From the NCBI GenBank assembly GCA_000697335.1, contig JNEM01006284.1, positions 1 through 30,413 on the forward strand: a DNA stretch of 30,413 nucleotides, written 5' to 3'. This DNA comes from Conidiobolus incongruus B7586. Taxonomy: Eukaryota > Entomophthoromycota > Entomophthoromycetes > Entomophthorales > Conidiobolaceae. Shown in pieces: positions 22,010 through 30,413 of this stretch. Numbering within the stretch: the first letter of the stretch is position 1; each line of letters starts with the position of its first letter. Under the pieces are notes generated by a model. It made no database searches and was not told the DNA's origin. It saw only the letters and a program-made list of their open reading frames with translations. The position numbers and the translations under genes were made by a program.

Positions 22010-23530
22010 ACTTGATTAAGATTGTCGCATCCTGTTCCCTTGGATAAACGAGATTAAGGAACCAGTCCCGTGGACCATTACAAGGATACACCATTGCACA
22101 ACCATACCTCCACAAACTCTTAAAATACCTTTAAATACACCAGTAGCTTCTACCATGGAAGCTTGATTTTTGGTTCATATTCAAAATTACAATTCTACTA
22201 CCAATTATCCTCTTCTATATCCATCACTTTCAAGCGTAACACCCCCACCTTGGTGTTACTGAAATCACCCACTAACTTATCACTAGTTGTACCATTCCAC
22301 TTACTTATCTCAATAAAAAAATCTATTCTACTATAATTTTTTTCTTTATTTATTTTCACTCATTATAACATAATTTTACAACATGGCTCTCATTCGTTCT
22401 AATCTGCCCAATTTGCAGTTAATCCCATATGATGAACCCAATCGGATGGCCATTGCGACCCAACTGGTCCTCATGGCCCCTAGAGTTGTAGATCACATAG
22501 TCACTTATATCTCCGACCATCATGGCGAAATATTGGAGCTGGCATTAAAACCCTTAGCTAACCTTGTTACAACTGGCACCCAACCAAACCCTCAATTTTC
22601 GATTTCTCAGCCCACTTGGTCTATGAACTGGGTCGATAGATTAGTGAAAGATGTGTTCGCATTCTTGAGATGGAGCTCCAAACCTTCTGACGATAATTCT
22701 CTTAACAGAGGTGACAATTATGAAACAAACACATCTACTCTAACAGTTAAGAGAGAATCTATTGTAGAAGAGAGCATGAAGTCTCTGAAATCTGCTTTAG
22801 AGCTTCGTCGAAAAATCGATCCTGACCTCAAGCCATTAACCTTGGGTCCTTCCAATATTGAACTCAAGGCTAGTGAGAAGGAAGACGAATATACATTCTT
22901 AGATAAAGAATCGCCTATCCCACAGAAAGCATCTGAAACTCAACGAGCTCCTCAAAGTAATCCGGTGTTACCCACTTTTATTCCCTCATCAATTAATGCT
23001 GATACCAATAATACCAGTCATAATAATGATCTTAACAGCGAATTATTAACCCAAATTTTAAAATTAATCACCAATCAGCACAACCAAGGTCCCAAAATAC
23101 CTTCGCCCTTGTCAAAAAACTTATTTTTCGATGGCTCGAGGAAACAAGACGCAGTAGCCTTCTTAGCTCGATTTAATCACGATGCTCAGCGTAATGGATG
23201 GATTGACAGTGACAAGGCCGCGTGGTTCTCAGATTACCTGCGAGAAGAAGCATCGATCTGGTTTTGGTATCAGTTTCCATACGGATGCAACAACTGGCAA
23301 GGTTTGAGCCAATCATTCCTCCAAAACTATGCACCAACGTGCACTGCAACTCATGTGAGAGTTAAATTAGAAGTAGTTAAAAAACAATAAGTTCACCTCG
23401 AACCTTGTATCAACCATTTCACTTCGGTATTACGAGGATTTCCCCCTCAACTATTAGGTGAAGAAGTGATTCGGTTGTTTACCATGGGTGTACCTCATGA
23501 ATTTTATTCTTATACTTTGCAACAAATATT
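22010..23530 (+). mobile_element. Broken Ty3/Gypsy-like LTR-retrotransposon remnant: leader and gag
   Basis: An untranslated leader of higher G+C (about 22010-22380) is followed by a gag-like coding part (about 22383-23520). The gag part contains the retrotransposon gag core, visible from PLSKNLFFDGSRKQDAVAFL and WFSDYLREEASIWFWYQFPY. No nucleocapsid knuckle, protease, reverse transcriptase or integrase follows, and no matching pair of long terminal repeats was identified. The element is broken and 3'-truncated; at least one break is visible in gag and the rest is gone, with the right edge passing straight into A/T-only DNA. It lies between the two kynureninase copies. The relatively normal codon use suggests it is younger than the neighbouring ATPase relic. 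Confidence 0.8.
22236..22259. repeat. Perfect 8-bp inverted repeat in the retroelement leader
   Basis: GTAACACC (22236-22243) and GGTGTTAC (22252-22259) are separated by 8 bases and can form a short hairpin. A comparable imperfect hairpin containing CGTAACAC occurs at 28582-28614. Confidence 0.6.
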
Positions 23531-24057
23531 TAAAAAATCAATATTAATTATTTTTATAATTTTAAATTAATTAAAATAATTTTAATACTTTTTAAAATAA
23601 TATTTTTATTAATTTTGAAAAAAATTTTTTTTAATATTAATATTCAAAAATAAGAATTTAAAATAGAAATAAAATCAAAAGTTAAATAATATTTATAAAA
23701 TTAATTTATTCTTAAATAAAAATCTTTAGATAATATTAATTGAGATCATAAATATAATATTCAAATAGTATATTTAAATCTAATGTAAAATCATAAAAAT
23801 TATAGAGGTTAATTCTATAAAATTCATACTGTTAGTAATTAATTTAAATAATTTAGTTGTATAATATAATATAATATTATAAAAATATATTATTATTTGA
23901 ATAATTAATTAATTAATTAAAAATTATAATTATTACCAAAATTTGATAATATAAATAATTTATAATAATTATATATAATTTATATAATAAATTATTATTT
24001 TATGAGAATTATTATTTTTAAATAAATTAAAGTTTTAATAATTAATTGTGATAAATT
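23531..24057. other. A/T-only spacer downstream of kynureninase
   Basis: About 530 bases of almost pure A+T between the gag remnant and the kynureninase stop codon. It must contain the kynureninase 3' end (transcribed leftwards), but no canonical AATAAA was seen on the minus strand near it. A short AATT tandem run lies at 23903-23920. Confidence 0.6.
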
Positions 24058-25577
24058 TTAATTTAAAACTTTTTCTAATACTTCCACAAAGCGTCTCACT
24101 TCGTCAAAGGTATTGATCATGGGGTAGGGTGCAACTCGGATACAGTTGGGTCGTCTTTCATCTGTCATTACGCCGTGGTGGAGCAAATCTTTGTATACGG
24201 TGTCTAAATCGACATCACCCTTGAGTAGGAGTGACAGTTGACATCCCCTGTTATCAGGATTTTCAGATGTCATAATTTCAACTTTAGCATCCAAGTTAGA
24301 ATTGGAACGAAGTAAAGCTTCGAGGTAGCCTGTGAGTAATAAAGACTGCTTGCGGAATGTGGACATTCCAACCTCGTCATAAATCTCTAAAGATCCCTGG
24401 AGTGCGACGACGTTTGTGACACTGGGATTGGAGAGCTGGAAGCCTGCAGCTCCTGGCGACAATTCCAACTGGTTAGACATTTGGAATCTAGTTTTGGGAT
24501 TGTGTGCCCACCAGCCGATCAAACGATTCAGATCTCCTTTGTTGGCGAACTTTTCGTGCACAAACAATCCCCCAATGTTGCCTGGACCTGATGCCAAATA
24601 TTTGTAAGTGCACCAGCATGCGAAGTCGACATTCCATTCATTCAGGTGGAGAGGAATGTTACCCACAGCATGTGCCAAATCAAACCCCACGGTACATCCT
24701 TTGGCATGACCTCTCTTCGTAATCTCTTCCATTGGGAATACTTGACCAGTGTAATACTGAATACCGGGCAATATAATTAAAGCAATCTGATCACCTTGTT
24801 CCTCAATGATTTTATAAATATCTTCGTGTCTGATCAAATGCTCATCTTTTTTAGGCTTTAAGTAAATGATATCCGTATCGGGATTCAAATTATGGTGCTT
24901 GACTTGGGTTTGGATGGCGTAATGATCACTTGGGAATGCTTTATCTTCCATTAGGATCTTGTATCTGGTTTGTGTAGGCTTGTAAAATGCGTTCAATAAA
25001 AAGTGAAGATTGGCTGTCAGTGTGCACATGATGGCAGTTTCAATAGGTTTAGCACCTATATATTATAATTAATATTGATCTTATATTTCAATAATCAATA
25101 CAATATTTACCAACTACTTTAGCCATTTTAGGTAAACTGGGAGCATCAATTTCCACCCAAGGCCTTTGGTAATCGTGTTTAAAGTGACCAAATACACCTC
25201 TAATAAAATATTAATATATTATAATATTTGTTTAATTTTCTAATACTTTTTAGACCATACTTCTAACTCTTCCTCAATGAGTTTCTTACTTCTGCGGTTT
25301 AGTAGACCTAGAGAGTTACTAACAAGGTAAATAACTTCGGAATCGGGATTTTCAGCAACTAATAATTTCTAATTAGTGATTTTAATTGGTATAGAGTAAT
25401 TGAGTTGTTACCTCTATTGTCAGGTTGAATATCACCCACCTTAGGGATAAAGTACTCCTTGCGATAGTGACTTAGTCTTTGGGATAATTCCAATTGATCC
25501 AACTTATTAGCAAACTCTTTAGAATTTAAAGGCAAATTAAATTCTTGTTGATACTGGTCAATGTTCATAACTGTCAT
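24058..25577 (-). CDS. BNA5: Kynureninase (complement of join 24058-25055, 25111-25199, 25247-25358, 25412-25577)
   Basis: A PLP enzyme that hydrolyses 3-hydroxykynurenine to 3-hydroxyanthranilate and alanine in tryptophan breakdown and de novo NAD synthesis, normally cytosolic. Four exons encode 454 aa, the usual length. GT-AG introns at 25359-25411 (53 b), 25200-25246 (47 b) and 25056-25110 (55 b) keep the frame exactly. Family marks are YLVSNSLGLL (NSLG at residues 70-73), VVGAKPIETAIMCTLTANLH across the exon 3/4 junction, FPSDHYAIQ (163-171), GFDLAHAVGNIPLHLNEW (PLP-binding Asp248 and His251), the Schiff-base lysine in CTYKYLASGPGN (Lys274) and GWWAHNPKTRFQM. The ATG at 25575-25577 was chosen because it is the first ATG of the frame, and the conserved domain follows about 40 codons later. 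A decayed tandem copy lies at 20408-21890. Confidence 0.96.
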
Positions 25578-25614
25578 GATATTTAATTTAGGTGATGTGG
25601 TTACATTAGAGAGA

Positions 25615-25624
25615 GTATTTATAC
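25615..25624 (-). promoter_or_regulatory. Candidate TATA element of kynureninase
   Basis: On the minus strand GTATAAATAC lies 38-47 bases before the kynureninase ATG. The position would give a very short 5' leader. TATA-like strings are frequent in this DNA, so the call rests on position and a good consensus match only. Confidence 0.4.
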
Positions 25625-25639
25625 TCAATTGAATGGATA

Positions 25640-28339
25640 AATTTTGGGATTGTCAAGTGATTGATATTGAATATGGTGTGTGAATATGATTGTATAATTT
25701 TATAAAAATTTATTAATGGGAATTATAATAATATTGGACAATCAATAATTATTGTAATTGTGATATTTTCAACTAACTTGGTGTTATTTAAAATAAAATA
25801 TTCTTTTTGATAAGTTTTAATGAATATACCAAAAGAAAGTATTTGATAGTAATATAATCAAAGCTTTTTATAAAAAATTATTTTGAAATTTTAACAAAAA
25901 ATAAAAGATAAAATAAAATTAATTCAAATAATGAATAATAATGAATTTATAAAATATTATCATATCTAATAATATCCTATTAAAAAATGAATTTACTGTA
26001 AAAAAGGATTTCAAAAAAATATAATTAATGTGATTTATTTCATATTTATATTATTCATCAAAATTGATATTTATTCATAAAATTTTGATAATTGAAAAAG
26101 TGTTTAAAAGTACAATGAATGAAGAAAAATTTTTCATATTTGGTCAAATTAAAAATAAAATAGACAATATAAATCTATTCAAATGCTTATTAAAATAAAA
26201 TATTCTATTAGATTAATATTTATTAACAAAGGCTCATAATGGATTAAACACATAAAACATAAAAATCTCAAATTAATTCATTTATCATATTATATTTTAT
26301 TTGATAACATCTTTATTATTCTGTACATTGCATTTATTCAAGTTAAACTATATTTAAATCAAATTGGTATATTCAGAATTCTATATATTTTTGAGGATTA
26401 TAATGGTGATAGAATACTAATTTTGATTTTAGTATTAATTGTATTACTTTACAAACACTCTTTTTCATCTGTTACAATTAAAATTTGTTTTTTTGATCAG
26501 TGAATAACTGATAAGATTATCATATTTAAAAATAGCTTTATTTCAATAATCAAGATGAATTCATCATTATTAGTTTAATTGTATGATATTATCAGGAGAA
26601 TGAATTGATTTGATATTTACCTAATGATGAAGTATAATAATATTGAGATAAATTATCAGGGTAATAGATTTGTAATTTTAATCAAAATATCATTTTGAAT
26701 AATTGTTTAATTGTAATTTGAAGGTATAGACAGCTTCGTCAATTATATATTTCCCTTCATCGTCCAATGACCAATTTATTCAAGCAATTTAAACAACCAG
26801 AACCTTTTGAGATTATTTAAATTGATTACAAATAATTAAAGGTTTGTAGTAATGTGACAGTATCATATTTAATAGAGATACTGAAGTTTACAATTTCGAA
26901 ATTGTTGAGTATACAGTTAATCGATCTATTTATCATTTCGGGGTTAATATTAAATATAATATATTGTTTTGATATTATTAAAATTTGAAATTTTTCTAAT
27001 GTGTTAATCATATTATATCATAAGATTTTCAATATATACATTATAAAACTCATTAATTAATGTAATTAAAATATATTAGGAATATTCATTATACATATCA
27101 ACTAATCATGAATGAGGTAAGATCAAATTTTTACAATTTTATGGTCCCTACCAAAGAGATTACATTATATATTATTGGTAATATGAAAAATTCCCAAATA
27201 TTAAGCATATATTATAAAGTTATTATTAATAATTTCAATTAATAAACAACTATATTAAGCATAGAATGTAATTAATTTTATAAAATTATATTAAATGATA
27301 TATAAATTATGCTTATAATTAAATTTGTTAAATATTTAATTATAATGTATTTAATTTCAGAGTAAACTAGACTTTGTAATGGTTTCAATTAATGAATATT
27401 ATTATTAACCAAATAAAATTGCGCCAAGTCAAAATTATAATGGAAAATAAAATATTTCAATTATAATATTATTATTTCACTTTATAATAATATTACTGTA
27501 ATTTGTAATAGGTGAAAGTTATTATTATGAAATTTTAATGTGAATTATATTAATTGTACTAGGTGATAAATGATCAATAATTTAAAATTTTCAACTGTGA
27601 TTTTCAAAATAATAATTAAGATAATTTATATTTGATAAATTTTATTGATTGTAATGAGTAAAAACATTTTAATTGGTTTTATTATTATAAATTTAACAAT
27701 TTGTAACAGTTAAAATTTGATTAAAACATATAGTTTTGATTACTTACCTTTTTTGTAATAGTTTACAACAACTCGTTTAATTGATAATTAAGGAAATTTG
27801 ATTTTTGTAGTAAGTGAGAGTATTAGAATATATTACTATTTTTTAATTTTATATTCATGTTAGAAAGACATTAATATATTAAATTGGATTTTAAATCATG
27901 ATAATCAATTCGAACTTTTATCAATTATTGTCTTTATATATAATTACTATCATAATTAACCAAAATATATTTCCTATAGCTAGTGGTATTAATAATATAT
28001 ATATATATAATTTAATATAGTAATTTTTATTTATAAATAAATTCAAATTATTGGGATACTGAAATTTAATCATATTTTTTTAGCAAATTAACCATGCAAA
28101 ACCTAGATAATTTCATTACATCAATTAAATTTTTATTGATATTTATAAAATAAAATTAAATAAAATGATATAATCATTATCAGTTAACTTGGTTAATGGT
28201 TTTAAAATTATAAACTTACTTAATTTATTTTTTTTTAATTAAATTTATATTAATATATATTATAAATTTAAAACTATTTTTCAAAATTATTTAAAATTAT
28301 TAAATAAGAATAATATGAAATTTTCATAAATTTATGCTA
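25640..28339. other. Long AT-rich intergenic region
   Basis: About 2.7 kb upstream of kynureninase without a recognisable gene. A slightly GC-richer patch at about 26720-26820 shows no family resemblance. The minus-strand frame at 26826-27011 is A/T-driven and has no motif. Confidence 0.65.
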
Positions 28340-28790
28340 ATAATATTGATGAAGAATAATCTTGTCCATCACTCAAGAAACTCTGACTATTGCACTAATG
28401 CAAGAAGTCACATTGGAAGTACTTCATTTTATGAACTAGTCTAACTTAGTGCTTTCCACCTGAAGTTATTCATAGCCACCCAAACTCAACAATTGAACCT
28501 ATTATAAGATCATCACAAGCCAATCAATAAACCTATCTTTCTATCTTCATTTTCAAAAGTATCCAGTCTCTAAGTTTTTCTCGTAACACTCACAAAACGT
28601 ATTGAGTTGTGACGAGCGTGAGATATTTACTTTATTCGAAGACCTTGATTTGCAGTAAGCTATTTTCACCCAATTTGGTGAACCCTCTTAATTTCCCTTA
28701 ACCTTGTGGTAATCTATCATTTACCACTGGCGATTCCCCGTTTAAGCTCTAAAAGACTACTTCCTCCCACGTTTACGGTCGTCAATATAT
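28340..28790. mobile_element. LTR-like or retroelement-derived fragment
   Basis: An island of distinctly higher G+C in A/T-only DNA, without a protein-like frame. Its middle resembles in style the leader of the gag remnant: a C/T-rich run (TATCTTTCTATCTTCATTTTC), then CTCGTAACACTCAC, and an imperfect hairpin at 28582-28614 built on CGTAACAC. It could be a worn solo LTR or leader fragment of an LTR element. No target-site duplication was found. The family is uncertain; it appears broken and old. Confidence 0.35.
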
Positions 28791-29050
28791 ATATATATAT
28801 ATTATTAGACTATCATAATATATTATTTTGTTTAAAACTTTATTTGTTTATACTATGTATTATTATTTTAACTTGAAATTTCTAATAAATTGAATTTTAT
28901 TATTTTCATAAATTAATATTTTTTAATATATTTAATAAATTATATAAAAATTAAATAGTTTATATAATTGACAATTATATATTTGGATTTAAATTATCAA
29001 ACCAATTATATTATAACCAAAATCTATTTTCTGTGGTTTTATATGTGTAT
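28791..29050. other. A/T-only spacer
   Basis: Almost pure A+T. No gene or structured RNA seen. Confidence 0.6.
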
Positions 29051-29130
29051 TGTAAAACTCTGTTGTTTATAGTTTTATAGATTTAAGAATGGTGAAAATT
29101 GATATTGGGATTAATATCGTTGGAAGCTAT
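29051..29130 (+). repeat. Dispersed repeat, copy A (AT-shifted)
   Basis: It aligns without gaps over 80 columns to copy B at 29843-29922 (54 identical by hand). Most differences are G or C in copy B against A or T here, so this copy looks like the more decayed one. The family is unknown. Confidence 0.7.
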
Positions 29131-29842
29131 TTTTTCAAATAAAAGATGCCAAATTTGGTTATAAATGTATTATAAAATTAAATATAAAAATAAGAGAAAG
29201 ATTTGATTTTATTATTCTATAATATATATTTATATTATAGAAAATATAACTAGAATACTAGTTGCATCAATTAAATCATTATTTTTTAACAAAAACACAC
29301 CTTATTTTATGACTCATATATATATCAATATGGATATAAATATTATTTAAAATGATTTTTGTAAATCAAAATAATTATAGAATTAATTTGATATTTAATT
29401 TAAAATCAATCAATATTCAAAAAATAATATACTTTTTAAATTTAAAATTATTTAATTTTTATATATTTTGAATAGTAAATAAAACCTAAAGTATTATAAA
29501 TATTAAATCTTAATTAGCTTTAATATGATAATTTAATTATATAATTCAGATTAAAATATAAGGTTTAAATAAAAATAATAAATAAAATTATTTTAATAGC
29601 TATTATCAAATAATTATCATAAAAATTTTTTAATATAATATTATAAATTCAGAAAAAAATGATTATTTTTATTAAATATTAAAATATTAAAATATTAAAA
29701 TATTAAAATATATAATTTATATCAAATATTAAATAATAATTGATTATTCTATTAAATATATAGAAATTTTAATATAAAATAATTTGAAATTTTTAAAATT
29801 TTAATTTAACTATATATTATGAATTATTATAAAAATATTTGT
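29131..29842. other. A/T-only spacer between the repeat copies
   Basis: No gene visible. It contains the tandem 8-mer run at 29673-29711. Confidence 0.6.
29673..29711. repeat. Tandem 8-mer repeat (AAAATATT)
   Basis: At least four nearly perfect head-to-tail copies of AAAATATT. It is a simple tandem repeat in A/T-only DNA. Confidence 0.85.
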
Positions 29843-29922
29843 TGTAAAACTCCTTCGTTTACAGTTCCATAGGGTTCGGGATGGCGGAAATCAACTTTGT
29901 GGTTAGCGTCGTGTGAAGTCAT
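29843..29922 (+). repeat. Dispersed repeat, copy B (GC-richer)
   Basis: An isolated GC-richer block including GGTTCGGGATGGCGG, related to copy A at 29051-29130. It has no open frame and no tRNA or rRNA signature that I recognise. It could be a fragment of an LTR, a SINE-like element or an unknown repeat. Confidence 0.7.
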
Positions 29923-30413
29923 TTTGAATGTTAAATATGAAAAAACTAAAAGATTTTCTTTATTGTTCAAAATAAAAAATATCTTTTATATTGCAACTAC
30001 ATACCACTAAAATATCTGATGCTTTTTATTATTGTATCATCTATTAACATGAACATGCTTAAACTATATGACTCATAAATACAATAATATTAAAAAAAGA
30101 TATTATTTATTTGCTTTTATTACAATTTTTTTTAAAAAAATATTTTTTAATAAATTATAAATTGGTTATTATATATATTTAAATTTATTATATAAAAGTT
30201 ATTTTATATATTATAAAAATCTACTTAATAATAATAATTTTCAAAGTTTAAATTATTATAGAAAATTATCAATAAAAATTTTTTTTTCCAAAATCAATAA
30301 ATATATCTAAATTAATTTTTATTATATAATTGTTTTGATGATTATAAATAATAATAAATATTTAATATAATAATTAATTAACTATAATATGTAAAATTTC
30401 AAAAATATTATAT
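29923..30413. other. AT-rich end of window
   Basis: No gene visible to the end of the window; mostly A/T homopolymer-like runs. Confidence 0.65.

Noticed and set aside
22236-22259. Reading the short hairpin as a rho-independent terminator or riboswitch
   Set aside because: The context is a fungal retroelement leader; bacterial-type regulatory elements do not apply.
26826-27011. Small minus-strand frame of 61 codons
   Set aside because: Ile/Asn/Phe-rich composition as expected by chance in A/T-rich DNA; no recognisable domain.
29843-29922. Possible tRNA or 5S rRNA fragment because of GGTTCGGG
   Set aside because: No cloverleaf can be drawn and neither a box A nor 5S internal control regions are present at the right spacing.
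1-30413. CRISPR arrays, bacterial operons, prophage or plasmid features
   Set aside because: No regularly spaced repeats, Shine-Dalgarno-led gene runs or bacterial genes are present; spliced genes show this is eukaryotic nuclear DNA.

Overview
The window reads as a very AT-rich piece of nuclear DNA from an early-diverging filamentous fungus. Three intact genes carry short GT-AG introns of 47-55 bases. The fatty-acid desaturase most closely recalls zygomycete (Mortierella-type) delta-6 desaturases. There is also a secreted chitin-type LPMO and a fungal Ty3/Gypsy-like gag relic. The oxygen-dependent desaturase and LPMO argue against anaerobic gut fungi, although their intergenic DNA is equally AT-rich. 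An Entomophthorales/Zoopagomycota-type or Mucoromycota-type fungus is plausible; this placement is inference from remembered protein families, not from a search.

Layout from left to right. 1-651: the 3' end of a GDA1/CD39 nucleoside phosphatase gene. 1790-5875: a decayed P5B-type (ATP13A/Ypk9-like) cation-ATPase gene. 8136-9597: an intact delta-6-type front-end desaturase with one intron. 10579-10661: an intact tRNA-Leu(CAA). 11473-13592: an intact UTP5/WDR43 ribosome-biogenesis gene with three introns. 13746-14690: a patch of relics (a tRNA-Leu-like pseudogene, tRNA-Asp-like scraps and a broken RidA/YjgF gene). 14700-19537: an AT desert with one unassigned relic island. 19538-20233: an intact AA11-like LPMO. 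20408-21890: a decayed, intron-bearing second copy of kynureninase. 22010-23530: a broken Ty3/Gypsy-like gag remnant. 24058-25577: the intact kynureninase gene on the minus strand, with three introns. 25640-30413: an AT desert with an LTR-like island and a pair of dispersed repeats.

The genes do not form a functional cluster. They are housekeeping and secretory genes separated by long stretches that look like sequence drifting to A+T. Relics (at least two broken host protein genes, a broken kynureninase duplicate, tRNA pseudogenes and retroelement scraps) stand out as islands of higher GC. In one repeat pair that could be aligned by eye, 17 of 26 differences are G:C in one copy and A:T in the other, which fits AT-biased mutation or a RIP-like process. 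No convincing new multi-gene system was found. The most informative features are the gene graveyard and the tandem kynureninase duplication with one dead copy.
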